Below are positions 21,061-33,365 of a stretch of DNA of 64,000 nt, one piece after another. Source of the stretch: Sabethes cyaneus (lineage: Eukaryota > Arthropoda > Insecta > Diptera > Culicidae); NCBI RefSeq assembly GCF_943734655.1, contig NC_071355.1:59643449-59707448 (forward strand), read 5' to 3'. Numbering within the stretch: position 1 is the stretch's first letter; every line of letters begins with the position of its first letter. Under the pieces are notes generated by a model. It saw only the letters and a list, made by a program, of their open reading frames with translations. It was not told the DNA's origin and made no database searches. Position numbers and translations under genes: made by a program.

Positions 21061-24000
21061 TTTACTAATTTAAGTGCTCATTTAAAACTATTGGTTGAAG
21101 TTCTTGGTTGCGAATGTCTCCGTTTTGGTGAAAGTGGCGCTTTTTGACGAAAGAAGGGGAATTCCCCATAAAAAATACTACTTCGAGGGATACCCATGTT
21201 GCTATTTGATATTTGGGAATGTCGATCATAGATGGTGCTAGTGTTCAGGCTAAATGGGAAGTACGATAATTTTTGTTGATTTTTCTTCCAAGAGGTATGT
21301 CGATTTGTCTGTGATTTTACTATTCGTGATATAGGGCTACTCTGTTTGCCATAGAGATAGCTTCCTATCAGCTTTATACATTTCCACAGCCAAATGTTTC
21401 GGTTTCTGAAATTTTAAGCCTGGCGAACATGATTTGTCCGATGGAATTTTTTAAGTACATTTTGAAAAATATAAAACCTAGATGAGTAATTCCGGTTTTG
21501 GACCAAAGCTAACGTCAAAGGCGTAAATTGTCTAAATCAAATGTACACAAATGTGTAAATGATATTAACAACGGCAGCAACCGTCGTCGAAGTAAACAGC
21601 CGGAATCGCTGTTTATGTGGGTGTAAAATCGCACATCCAAGACCATTTGCCACTGGTGCTGGTTGTTAATTGTAATGGATCGGGAAAAGCTGAGACTGGT
21701 AAAGCCATAATCACGCCTTATGACGAACGTCTTCTAATGCCAATTATCAAATAGCAAGCTAATTAATGGCCTCGCATTCATAAGTATCGGTTTCAGTAAT
21801 GGATTGCGGTCGGAGTCGATGGCTAATGTAGATTTTACAACGGTTGGTGGCGCCACCGCACCGCCGCCAGCTGTCGTAAGTGATGATTTAATTTGTGCTG
21901 TCGAAATAATTATATCATACGGTGACACGTGGCGACGGGATTTGAAATTCAAATTTAAGGCTAATAATTGTGTGTAAAGTAAACTGATTTACATAAGTTT
22001 TCACTCCTTGGATGGGTATGTAATGAATGGAGAGAGTGGGGTTTGTTTTAATGATATTTAATTCGTTCTAGGACTTTCTAATTTCAAACTGAATTGAATT
22101 ATTATTGTTGCCTGTGGAGTTTTTATATTATCAATACAGCGTGTTCTAAAACGTCTTCCTGTTTCAAAGATAATTTAGACTAAGTATATTGAAACTTCTT
22201 CAGATCTAAATAAAGTTGCACTGTCACATTTTATAACATAAAACTTATTTATTTGGCACAAAAACCATAATTTGTTGATGCACAGTTTTCGAGACACATC
22301 ACTTCTTAGCACTTTACCCTTTACTTCAATTAACCCTGCTCTGTTCTATTTACTTACTTGTCGGTAGTACTTCCTGCCAATAGCAAATAGAGAACCCACT
22401 TTTCCTCGCATGTAGGTATATCGGTTGATCTACAGAGCAAAACTGTTTTGGCGCTTGTTTATATTGCCAGCGGAAAAGTAGTGAAGCACAACATTCCCGT
22501 TCTTCATCCGAGCGGGGCCAAATATCTCAAATTACGTGAACACATAAACTCTGAACTGTTTTCATACACGTCCAGGTTAGAAAAAGTCACTCAGAGTTTA
22601 GAGCATTCACACTTGAAACATCATCTTCTCTTGGATAGGGATTTCGCAGGTTAAATTTAATAATTTAATCACTAAATTTGCAATCGTTGGATAGAATAAC
22701 TCTAGGATTCGGTTATGAGGCTTTCTTTTGTCGCCAAAGTCTTTGTTGAATTTGATGATTTTGCGGACTTGGCGTTATTTGGTGCTCCATTAACTACACC
22801 TTCGTGGTTACCGGCGACAAGATTAAGTACAGCTGGGTGAGTAAATTGCTCATAAAACCCATGGGGAACGAATCCGGCAGCATTAACAGTACAGAAAAGC
22901 CTTTTCTTTACCGGGAATATATAAACATATACACACCGAAAAGAAAGTCAAAATTAAATTTAATTTATCTTATTGTAGCTTCGCACACAGTTAATATTGT
23001 TAGAATTCCGACCAAAATCCGTGCGAACAAAAATCTTACTGTAGGACTGTGCCAAGCTGAAACAGGTCTTCATTTAATTTTACATTTTGGAAGCAGTTTA
23101 GGGCTGGGTGACAAAAAGAGCTGCATGTAGGTAGGTAAATTCTACGGTGCTTTGGATCTCAATTAGCTACACATCGATGGTTTGGATTCGTGTACGGAAA
23201 AAGCTTTGAATATTTCCATGAAAATCTTCATGTGTGAAAATTCAAAATGCTATTATAGGTACTATGAATGATGGATAGAAAATAATTGCAGCATTTGCCT
23301 GAACATTTAAATTTCAAATGCTTTTGCGTATTTTGAGATTCTACTAAAAATTTATGGACGGAATTTGTGATATGCGCTCATTGATAAATAGCCACAGCAG
23401 GTAGTTATTCTTCTTCAACTGAGGCCCAACCCGATTGAAAGCGATGATATAACTGACTCATTTTACGATAATTTTTCCGAATTAATTGCTTTAGCAGAAA
23501 AATCATAAATTTTTATGCTCTGCACAGACAAATCGAAGCTTTTATCGGTTTACAGTTGCGTCCCTCGATCAAGGGTGATATGAACTGTGTTTTGTTAAAA
23601 TTCGAGCAAATGAAACAATCTAATTGCGGAAAGCCTCCGGGCTTTAGCGTGTTTGTCCCATTGCTCACTATCTAATGACATCCGATATCGTAGGATCCTA
23701 CATCATGGTAGACACTAATTCCGGTTGATTCATCGCCCTCTGCCGACAGCCCGCTGAGTGTGCTACCCATTTATCGTAAACAAGCTCCATTCGAGGATGC
23801 AACCAAAATGAAATTTAACCCCCAACCGGTCCCTTTTGTCCGTGAAGAATTACGATGCTCTAGTGGCACCATCCAACCCACAGAAACGAGGCAGATTTCG
23901 GGCCGCAAAAGAGCGTTTTATGGTCGATGGACGCGACCGATAGATTTTTCCGGAACCACATGGTTGAATGATTCAGATTGTACCTATGTGGGTAAAGCAA

Positions 24001-26302
24001 TTAAATTCGGTTTCCTTCGGAACTTTTCAGCGTCACCGGCTCTAGTATCAACCGCACGAACGTAGCCTAAAGGGTTAGCACCGGTAATGGCCAACGTTTC
24101 GCGAGCCATCGTTGGAGTGTTATTAAATTTCGCTCAGCTTAATATTGAAACATGGATTGTAATTCAATCATTTGACTTTTTTTTTAAACTGAACTTACTT
24201 CAATGACAACAACCATTATAATGGGATGTAAAACTTAAAAGTTTCACTTAACCCGTCTAACGTCTACATCATTTTTAGCACCGAAACATTCACTAAAATG
24301 GTTGTTTTTTATCTTTCAATCTCAATTTCCACAAATTCAAAAAGCTTCCCGAATTTTTTTATTATTCCTACAAATCGTGGCTATATGTCACATGGTCGCA
24401 GAGTTATTCCGATGTTTCTTGGGGGACCGCGCCATGGCTTTTTAGATGATTTTGCCAAATTTATGAAATCTATTTGAAACATGTGGATTTTTTTAAACAA
24501 ATCTCCGACTGTGGTTACATCAGTTATTTTGCTGCGGTTACGAGTCATGATTCGTGACATCGGGATCCGACAGGTCACTATATATGCGGCACCACTTTCT
24601 ATAAGGGGACACTTCAACATCAGTTATATATGTTAAGTAATATCAAAAAATATCAGCACTTGACAAAATAGCGATTAGCGACCATCTTATGTCTCTTAGA
24701 GGCCATATGGTCGGTCCCAGTCCCCGTAAATTGGTAAATTGATGCGTTTCTCTTGCATTTGGATCGATAGCAGTTGTACCAGTGACTAGGGGGAATAGGG
24801 TGGCCATTAACAAGAGGGAGGTTCAAAAACGTAAAAAAGGTTTTATGTCGATTTATAGGGATTGCCGAAAAGAAGACAGATTTACAAATGGCCGGGGGAT
24901 AACAATAAGAGAACTGACAAAGGCAGTAGACACATTCAAATGAAGAAAAAGAGATTGAGAGATAAAGGAGACCCGAGTAAGATCGGGCAACCAGCTAGTA
25001 CAGTGGTTTACCGATTTTATATGCCCCTCCGAAAATTTTTGGTAGATATATTTGGAAAGTAGACAAATTTGGGAAAAAATGAATTGCTCTAAAATAATTC
25101 AAATGAACAAAATATATTGTCGATATTGACCATTTTCTTCAATTATGTATTATTTCAGCATAATTTTACATTTAGGACTAATTTTATTCATATCAGCCAT
25201 TATCCATAAAGCATAACATTTCAGTAATTTTATGAAAAACGACATGTCAGAATTTCCAATTGTTCTGATTTGCTTCAAATATGGGGTACTTATTCTTTTG
25301 CATTAAATTCTAGACCTGTATTTTCATTTGGCACTTAGGGTTCTTCTATCTGAGTCAGGGTGGTCCAAAAAATTACCATTATTATCTATCTATCTTTCTT
25401 TAAAAATTCAAAGCTTTTGAACCACTGAACTGATTTGAATGATATTAATACCAAATGAAAAGTATTTTAAAGCGCTTTTCGTAAGAAAATGTTGGACTGA
25501 AGCTCGAAGTTTTTCATGATCTCAAAAACATTGAAAACATTCGCTTCTTGTGTTCTTATGGTGTGTAAACCAAGCAGTCTCCCAGTTTTCATAAAGTGGA
25601 GAGAATAGAATGGGAAGGCATGGATTTTGTTTTTACTTGTAATAAAAGGGGTGTTTTTGGCAAAGAAATGCGTCTCTGGTTCGTCATCGCAGGCAAAAAT
25701 AAAACACCATGCGAATCCATTGCATTTTCGGATCTTTATTTCTTTAAAAAACTATTTCAAAAACTAAAAATTTTACATATTTGTTTTTTAATGCTTTTTT
25801 ATAACAACTAGCTCTGCACGAAAAATATAATGAAAACATAAAAAATCAATACTTTAAATGTTTTAAGTGGTTTTAAACGATTCAAGGCTGATTCAATGAT
25901 TCATGACGCCGGTCTTCATCTTTAGCTTCTGGTTACGGCCGCGCAGCACTTTCGGGTCTCGGGTGGCCGGAAGTAGCCTTTCGCCTTTCTCGCGGGGGAG
26001 GATGTTGCAATTACGAGATTGGCTCTATTCGGCGGCTCCTTCATCATGTCCTGCTTCTTCGCTACGGGAAAGAGCTGGCAGTATGAACAAAGCATCGAGC
26101 GTATCTTTTTGCTTTGCTGAAATGCCTTTTTGGTGCCCGAAGCGCTGGAGCCCTTGGCGGGAGTCAGTCTGGCCAACCGCACGCTACGGCGCTGGTCACA
26201 CCGTTCGTAGTTACTTGCAACACTTTTGAACTTTAACTTGATATTACTTTCGAAATGCACAGTTCATGTCCAAGTGCAAGTATCCTATATGCTTTTATAG
26301 AG
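21061..26302. other. Long stretch without a recognised gene
   Basis: About 5.2 kb of mostly single-copy-looking sequence. Frames such as 22804-23130 (+), 23760-24065 (+) and 25922-26260 (-) are open but match nothing I know. The last is Arg/Lys/Ser-rich, GC-richer than its surroundings, and might be a fragment of an unrecognised pseudogene. The 21540-21960 part has balanced composition with TAATTA-type motifs and could be regulatory. Confidence 0.4.
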
Positions 26303-26461
26303 CACTAGCTGACCCGACAATCTTCGTATTGCCACAAATTAACCTGTGTTGTACATAAATCATGAATCTCGGATGATCTTTGTCACAATCTCGAGTTTTG
26401 CAAGTTTCTGAGGAGTTCAACCTTAGATGATTCATTTTGGCAGTTACGTAACTATGAAAGC

Positions 26462-26751
26462 ATCCCAGGTAACCAATAAGCATCACCAATGCTATTCAAA
26501 TGTAGGCCAATAAGCATTTAAGTCGCCTTATTTTGGCAAAATATATAGCTACTTTACTGATAACCTTCTTATAGTGCTAACAATGCTAATTTACAGCTAA
26601 TTACCGACACGAAGAATTTGAATACAATTTTGGATGCCAATTTACAACACCTATGCAGTCAAAAAGCTAATATACAACAACGTGCAGTATAAAATGCCAG
26701 ATACGCTGATTTGCTGCTTATGTTAATGATTGTTAGTAACCAGGAATGGGT
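26462..26751. mobile_element. MITE-like element in copy 1
   Basis: The ends CCCAGGTAACCAATAAGCAT and TGTTAGTAACCAGGAATGGG are imperfect inverted copies. The inside repeats short phrases of the type GCTAATTTACA. It interrupts copy 1 in a part that is absent from copy 2. Confidence 0.5.
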
Positions 26752-27845
26752 AGTTTAATATACAAATTTGCAATTTTTCCTCACAACAACTGAGGGGACA
26801 GGGGCCCTCATTGCATAGCCAGAAAGCGGATAGTAATATTCGCCATAATTGTACAACATTTCACCGAATATCATTTTGCGAAAAACCTTAAGCGGAATGT
26901 ACCATTTCACGGAAAACTTTTTTGTGGAAAGTACCATTTCGCGATCCTCTTCTTACTAGCTGTCGCTCGTTCCAGGAAACCCTGGTAGACCTAGGAAAAC
27001 AAATAAACCTAGACAGTAGTGATTTCTACGGGGAGTTACCTCCCTCGAGTGGGCGGCACTTCCAACGGTGGGTCACCGGCAACACTCGCGGCCGTCTCGT
27101 CCTGAATGATCTAGTGTTACTATAGATAGTTTTTGTGGTCTTGTTATTGATTAATGTTTTATGAAAGAGTCTCGAATTTCTCGAGTTCGATTAGTTTTTG
27201 AGTTTCGCAAAAATTTCTGTTTTATTTGTATGAGAGTCCTTATCCCCCTTGAATTTATTTAATGATAGTTAGAGGTCTCTAACTATCATTAAATAAATTC
27301 AAGACTCCAAAATCTCCCACATGCCGAATTTGGTTCCATTTGCTTGATTAGTATTCAAATTATAAGGAAATTTGTATTTCATTTGTATGGGAGCCCCCCT
27401 CTTAAAAGAGGAAGGGGTTGTAATTCACCATGGAAAAATTTTCTGCCATCTAAAACTCCCACATGCCAAATTTGGTTCCATTTGCTTGATTAGTTCTCGA
27501 GATAAGAGGCAAAATGCATTTCATTTCCATTTCATTTGTATGGAAGCCCACCCTCTTAAAGGGGAGATGGGTCATAACTCGCTTTCTAAAGAGGAGAGGG
27601 GTCTCAATTCACCATAGAAAAAAAAATCTTACCTCCAAAACCACTTACATGTCAAATTTGGTTCCATTTACTTGATTAGTTCTCGAGTTATGAGGAAATT
27701 TGTATTTCATTTGTATGGGAGCCCCCCCTCTTAGTGGGGGGAGGAGTCTCTAACCATCACTAAAACCTTTCCTGGCCCTAAAAACCTCTACATGCAAATT
27801 TTCACGCCGATTGGTTCAGTAGTTTTTGATTCTATAAGGAACATC

Positions 27846-27868
27846 CCGACAGACAGACAGACAGAGAC
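27846..27868 (+). repeat. (GACA)n at the end of copy 1
   Basis: A run of GACA units just before GAAATCCATTTTTATATATA. The same arrangement closes copy 2. Confidence 0.85.
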
Positions 27869-28254
27869 AGAAATCCATTTTTATATATAAGACTAGCTGA
27901 CCCGACAAACTTCGTATTGTACAAATTAACCTGTGTTGTACATAAATCATGAATCTCGGATGATCTTTGTCACAATCTCGAGTTTTGCAAGCCCCCCAGT
28001 GGGCGGCGCTTCCGACGGTGGGTCACCGGCAACACTCGCGACCGTCTCGTCCTGAATGATCTAGTGTTACTATAGATAGTTTTTGTGGTCTTGTATTGAC
28101 TAATTTTTTATGGAAGAGTCTCGAGTTTCTCAAGTTCGATTAGTTTTTGAGTTTCGCAAAAATTTCTGTTTTATTTGTATGAGAGTCCATATCCCCCTAC
28201 CACAGGGGTGAGAGGTCTCTAACTATCGTAAAATAAATTCAAGACTCCAAAATC

Positions 28255-30254
28255 TCCCACATGCCAAATTTGGTTCCATTTGCTTGATTAGTTCTCAAGT
28301 TATAAGGAAATTTGGATTTCATTTGTATGGGAGCTCCCCTCTTAAAAGGAGAAGGGGTCGCAATTCACCATAGAAAAAATTTCTGCCATCTAAAACTCCC
28401 ACATGCCAAATTTGGTTCCCTTTGATTGATTAGTTCTCGAGATAAGAGGAAATTTGCATTTCATTTGTATGGAAGCCCACCCTCTTAAAGGGGACATGGG
28501 CCATAACTCGCTTTCTAAAGAAGAGAGGGGTCTCAATTCACCATAGAAAAAAATCTTGCGTCCAAAACCACTTACATGTCAAAATTGGTTCCATTTGCTT
28601 GATTAGTTCTAGAGTTATGAGGAAATTTGTATTTCGTTTGTATGAGAGCCCCCCCTCTTAAAAAGGTAAGGGGTCCTAATTCATCATAGAAAAAATGGTT
28701 GCCTCCAAAAACACCCACATGCCAAATATGGTTCCATTTGTTTGATTAGTTCTCGAATTATGAGGAAATTTGTATTTCATTTGTGTAGAAGCACCCCCTC
28801 TTAAAGTTGGGAGGGGTCCTAATTCACCATAGAAAATATTTTTGCCTCCAGAAACCTCCACATGCCAAATTTGGTTCTATTTGCTTGATTAGTTCTCGAG
28901 TTATGAGGAAATTTGAATTTCATTTGTATAGGAGCCCCCCCTCCTAAAGTAGGTAGGGGTCCCAATTCATCATAGAAAAAATTTTTGTCTCCAAAAACAC
29001 CCACGTGCCAAATTTGGTTCCATTTGCTTGATTAGTTCTCGAGTTATGAGGAAATTTGTATTTCCTTAGTATAGGAGCCCCCCCTCTTAAAGTTGGAAGG
29101 GGTCCTAATTCACCATAGGAAATGTTCTTGCCCTCGAAAACTTTCACATGCCAAATTTGGTTTCATTTGCTTGATTAGCTCTCGAGTTATGAGGAAATTT
29201 GTCTTTCATTTGTATAGGAGCCCCCCCTACTAAAGTGAGGAGGGGTCCCAGTTCATCATAGAAAAATTTCTGTCTCCGAAAATACCCACGTGTCAAATTT
29301 GGTTCCATTTGCTTGATTAGTTCTCGAGTTATGAGGAAATTTGTATTTCGTTTGTATAGGAGCCCCCCCTCTTAAAGTGGGGAGGGGTTCTAATTCACCA
29401 TAGAGAATATTCATGCCATAGAAAACTTTCACATGCCAAATTTGGTTCCATTTGCTTGATTAATTCTCGAGTATGAGGAAATTTGCATTTCATTTGTATA
29501 GGAGCCCCCCTTCCTAAAGTGGGGAGGGGTCCCAATTCATCATAGAAAAAAATTTTGTCTCCAAAAACACCCACGTGCCAAATTTTAATCCATTTGCTTG
29601 ATTAGTTCTCGAGTTATGAGGAAATTTGTATTTCGTTTGTATAGGAGCCCCCCCCCCTCTTAAAGTGGGGAGAGATCTTTATTTACCATAGAAAATATTC
29701 TTGCCCTCGAAAACTTTCACATGCCAAATTTTGTTCCATTTGCTTGATTAGTTCTTCAGTTATGAGGAAATTTGTATTTCATGTGTATAGGATCCCCCCC
29801 TCCTAAAACGGGGAGGGGTCCCAATTCATCATAGAAAAAATTTTTGTCTCCAAAAACACCCACATGCCAAATTTGGTTCCATTTGCTTAATTACTTCTCG
29901 AGTTATGAGGAAAATTGTGTTTCTTTGGTACAGGAGCCCCCCCTCTTAAAGTGGGGAGGGGTCCTAATTTACTATAGAAAATATTCTTGCCCTCGAAAAC
30001 CTTCACATGCCAAATTTGGTTCCATTTGCTTGATTGGTTCTCGAGTTATGAGGAAATTTGTATGGAAGCCCCCCCTTTTAAAGAGGAGAGGAGTTATAAT
30101 TCCCCTTATAAAGAGGGGAGGGGTCTCAATTTACCATAGAATAAATTCTTGTCACCGAAAACACCCACATGCCAAATTTTGTTCTATTTTCTTGATTAGT
30201 TGTCGAGTTATGCAGAAATTTGTGTTTCATTTGGATGGGAGCCCCCCCTCTTAG
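28255..30254 (+). repeat. Tandem array of roughly 143-bp units
   Basis: Fourteen copies of a unit with core CATGCCAAATTTGGTTCCAT, then TTGCTTGATTAGTTCTCGAG, ATGAGGAAATTTG and a GGAGCCCCCCCTCTTAAAG / GGGGAGGGG segment able to form a short stem. Core starts are near 28261, 28402, 28577, 28720, 28863, 29009, 29149, 29289, 29433, 29575, 29720, 29866, 30009 and 30169. Spacing is mostly 140-146 bp; three intervals in the two arrays (27463-27648, 28402-28577 and 30009-30169) are longer, with an added TCGCTTTCTAAAG-type or similar block. Open frames on either strand reflect the repeat, not coding. Confidence 0.9.
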
Positions 30255-30365
30255 TGGGGGGAGGGGTTTCTAACCATCACTAAAACCTTTCCTGGCCCCA
30301 AAAAACATCTACATGCATATTTTCATGCCGATTGGTTCAGTAGTTGTCGATTCTATAAGCAACAT

Positions 30366-30382
30366 ACGGACAGACAGACAGC

Positions 30383-30412
<30 letters not shown>
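30366..30412 (+). repeat. (GACA)n at the end of copy 2
   Basis: About eleven GACA/CAGA units with one interruption, closing copy 2 of the tandem-array element. Confidence 0.9.
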
Positions 30413-30413
<1 letters not shown>

Positions 30414-30430
30414 AATCCTTCTTTATAGGT

Positions 30431-32937
30431 ATAGATTTGCAGCTCAAAAAATAAACCGGTTTGTGTCGACTATTTTTGATTGAAATAAAATTACGCTGAT
30501 ATGTTGGATACCACGCACGGATTAATTTACTCATATAGGTAATAATAATACTAATAGTTTCGTCAAGAATAACTTTTCAAAAAAGCGTGTTTAGAAATGA
30601 GACTTTTTTAATCATATATTGAATACTATTCATATGATCCAAATAACGTCAAAGGGAAATTTGTAAGAAATTAAATGTATTTCCAGAAAAAATGATTCTT
30701 GAAAAACTTGGCAAAATCATGATAAAAATCATAAAACGTATATTTTCTAAAAATTAGTCCCCACCTAATTTGCCAAATTTTTGAAATAAAAGATACTCTT
30801 GACGAAAAAAAAAGTTTAATGGAGAAAGAATCTTTGCATAATATCAAACATATTAACAAATTTATATATCTACCAATCGAAAATAGTCGAGACAAACCTA
30901 TTTGAGTTGGAAATAATGCTAAATGCACAAAGCCGTTGCAACAATCCATGAATGACGGTAATGAACATTATGTCCAGAGAGAGTTATGTTCAACGGAGCA
31001 ATAACGTAAAACCAGTTTCATGCTCTTATCGTGACACTTACACAGCCATCGGACGCTGCAAGCAGCCAGCGTAATCTATAAACAATCTTCTCAAGGACAC
31101 TATAGTTCGGCACCATGAAGCTCCGATGTGTACGACAAAACTGTGGGATTCCCACTAATTAGCGATTGAACGCCATCAAAACCTGATTACCTATTTGATT
31201 AATTATCGGCAATGTGTGCCTCCAGCTTTCTCATCAGACGCTTGTTTGTTTTTCTAATCCAAAATCAACATACAAACTGCCTTCAAACCTTGCTTACGAT
31301 GTGGATGTAAATATAGTGTGGATGGACCGTACCGGGGGGATATCCCAGCGGACTCTAACTTTCAGACGAATTGATTATAGTCTGTTTTCTTACACTGTCG
31401 GTGCCATATGTTATGGTGAGTCTCAACGCCGCTTGCAGGAAAATAAAGTTCGTCTAAATTGTAATGTCTTTCAACGTGCGTTACTGGTCTAGGTGTGCCT
31501 CCCTTCGGTTGGATTAGTTACTTAATAATACATTTATTGCACTCTGGCACCGGCGAAATGTTTTCTCATCAGCGTAACGTCATAAAAATTTATTTCATTT
31601 TAACCTTTGTTGGCTTTGTCGCTGTCGCTGCCGGGGGGATTTTTCGTTTGACGTTCGAGACACTCCATAAAAAAAACCTATTTAAATTAAAATTTAATAC
31701 TTTTTTGGGTGCATTTTTTTGTTTTTGTAGTTCCACAATGCTTATTTCTTTATAATTTACAGTAGCTACTTTGTTATGGATAGATAATTAAGCAAAAAAT
31801 TGTGATAAAAATTTCTAAACTAAACATCTAATTTCTTCTTTGCAATCTTTTATGGCGAATACAAAATGAAAATAATGCCACAATTAGTTATAGTGAATAT
31901 GTAAGTTAATTTTCGAATGAATCAATCAGGACCAATCTAACATCTTTTCTTGGAACCACTTTTCTAAACCATGCTGTGTGTTTTCTCATTTCGTTCGTCG
32001 TGTTGTCGTTTTTCGTTCACGTTCAGTAAGTGGGGGTATTAAATCAACAAATGTTAAAACGCGCCCTTAATGAGATATAGATGTCGTAATATAGGCTACT
32101 TGGCGGCAGACAAGAATGTCAGTGCAATCGTAAACCTTTTTACACATCCCAATTATCGTTCCTAGCCATCATAAAGCTTGCTTACTGGGTAATCAGAAAA
32201 TCGAAACAGTAATGATTGCACTGTGCGGTTTTGTTACAATATGTAATTCTTTTTACATTCAGTCTTGCACTTAGGATGACATATACCGTTTCCCAAGTAG
32301 CATGCTTTCATCACATTGAGTTACAACAACTTGTTTAAAACTAAAATTAGTCATAAACGAGTTGCTGTAACCAACTGTGCTGCAACTGTCCTGCTTGGCC
32401 TACGTGAACTATGAAACCATGGGCAGTTGGGTTGTAATCGTGTAAATGAGGCAAGGCATCTAATCTCAATGTTGCATAATGTGTCATGGTCATCAAAAAA
32501 CAAAAATTTTATAATTTGTGTGTTGTAATCACAAAAAGGGATGGAGCTTAAAAAACCAATCTCAATATAGTCTTCCAAGGGACAGTTTACGAAACCAAAC
32601 GATGGCTAATATCTGTTAATATTGAATATTGGCAGTAAAAGATATTACCACACTCGGCACTGCATATCGGAAGCTCTAAATCAATGGATGCTCTCAGCAA
32701 ATTACCCTTTAAGGGTTCCATTCGATATTAGAAAGCATATCATATCTGCAAACATATTGCTTTCTAATAACGGTTTGCTGTTGTGCCAGACTGCTACAGC
32801 ATTTGCTCAAACCAAGTCGATACTGATGAAAGCTTATAAAGATCATTCAGATTTGGGGAGCTAAATTGCAGGATTTTCTCATTGTTTGATATAACCACCA
32901 GCTTAGTCATATTACTGATGCTATTAAACGAATAAAT
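30431..32937. other. No recognised gene
   Basis: About 2.5 kb without transposon or gene signatures that I can name. Around 30950-31210 composition is balanced, with homeodomain-like TAATTA and ATTAG motifs. The last bases, GGTCG at 32938-32942, are the target duplication of the BEL element. Confidence 0.4.
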
Positions 32938-32942
32938 GGTCG

Positions 32943-33325
32943 TGTTCGATTGTAACTTTACTATCCGCATGACCCTCGTTATCAGTAGAGCGTTATCAGC
33001 ATTAACCGTTCAACGATTAGGCTTTTTGATTTTCCCGCGCTCGATAGGCGTCGCTTTAGGCTACTATATAAGTAGTAAATTTACATCCATTTTGAAAAAT
33101 TATCATCATTGTTATATCTCGAATCAAGTGATCTACGATAGCACATTTTTTGTATCCTCTATTATTATAATTAATTATTAAAAATAAAGTTATTAGTCGT
33201 TAGTTGGTGTTTGGTTAAAACTACGACTATTTATTTCGGAAAATATATCTCGGCCAATTTCGGATTACACCGCCATATCGGAATTTCGGATAGTTCCGAT
33301 AAACCTACCAGTGCACCCTTAAACA
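32943..33325 (+). repeat. 5' LTR of the BEL/Pao element
   Basis: 383 bp, TGTTCG...AAACA. It contains TATATAAG at 33065-33072 as a candidate TATA box and AATAAA at 33183-33188 as a polyadenylation signal about 115 bp later, so the U3-R-U5 order is plausible. Confidence 0.95.
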
Positions 33326-33327
33326 GC

Positions 33328-33344
33328 TGGTCCTTCGAGCCGGA
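33328..33344 (+). promoter_or_regulatory. Primer-binding site, tRNA-Tyr type
   Basis: TGGTCCTTCGAGCCGGA starts 2 nt after the LTR and is complementary over 17 nt to the conserved 3' end of eukaryotic tRNA-Tyr plus CCA, as I recall it. It primes first-strand synthesis. Confidence 0.85.
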
Positions 33345-33365
33345 TCACCAAAGGAAGGTGATCCG
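33341..33365 (+). other. Hairpin abutting the primer-binding site
   Basis: CGGATCACC, a 7-nt loop AAAGGAA, then GGTGATCCG gives a perfect 9-bp stem that begins in the last 4 nt of the primer site. It may be a structural or packaging element of the RNA genome. Its function is inferred only from position. Confidence 0.6.

Larger units (their letters stand above)
26303..27889 (+). mobile_element. Tandem-array element, copy 1 of a head-to-tail dimer
   Basis: It starts CTAGCTGACCCGACAATCTT, carries about 1 kb of non-coding sequence with a MITE insertion at 26462-26751, then three copies of the roughly 143-185-bp tandem unit. It ends with a terminal unit containing TTTTCACGCCGATTGGTTCA, a (GACA)n run at about 27846-27868 and TTTTTATATATAAGA. 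The same start and end occur in the adjoining second copy. No protein is encoded. Confidence 0.75.
27891..30430 (+). mobile_element. Tandem-array element, copy 2 of the dimer
   Basis: It starts GACTAGCTGACCCGACAAAC directly at the end of copy 1. It lacks much of copy 1's leading region, has 14 tandem units and the same terminal unit, then (GACA)n and GAAATCCTTCTTTATAG. The shared junction without spacer shows the two copies arose as a tandem insertion or by duplication. The class is unknown: Penelope-like elements and Helitrons are both known to form tandems. Confidence 0.75.

Noticed and set aside
25922..26260. Arg/Lys/Ser-rich minus-strand frame as a host gene
   Set aside because: I could not match it to any family, it has no supporting neighbours, and an equally long frame exists on the other strand. 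I left it as unassigned.
28676..29147. Overlapping minus-strand frames with a shared roughly 48-residue repeat
   Set aside because: The shared peptide simply follows the 143-bp DNA unit, which is not a multiple of three, so frames shift and stop from unit to unit.
28255..30254. CRISPR-like array
   Set aside because: The units are contiguous, about 143 bp, without unique spacers, in an insect-type repeat context and with no cas genes.
32936..33181. Small frame starting at the LTR border, repeated at 39227-39556
   Set aside because: It lies wholly in LTR sequence and appears at both LTRs only because they are identical. No protein family is matched.
33328..33344. Possible tRNA gene (tRNA-Tyr 3' end)
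   Set aside because: Only the complement of the last 17 nt is present, directly after an LTR. It is a primer-binding site, not a gene.
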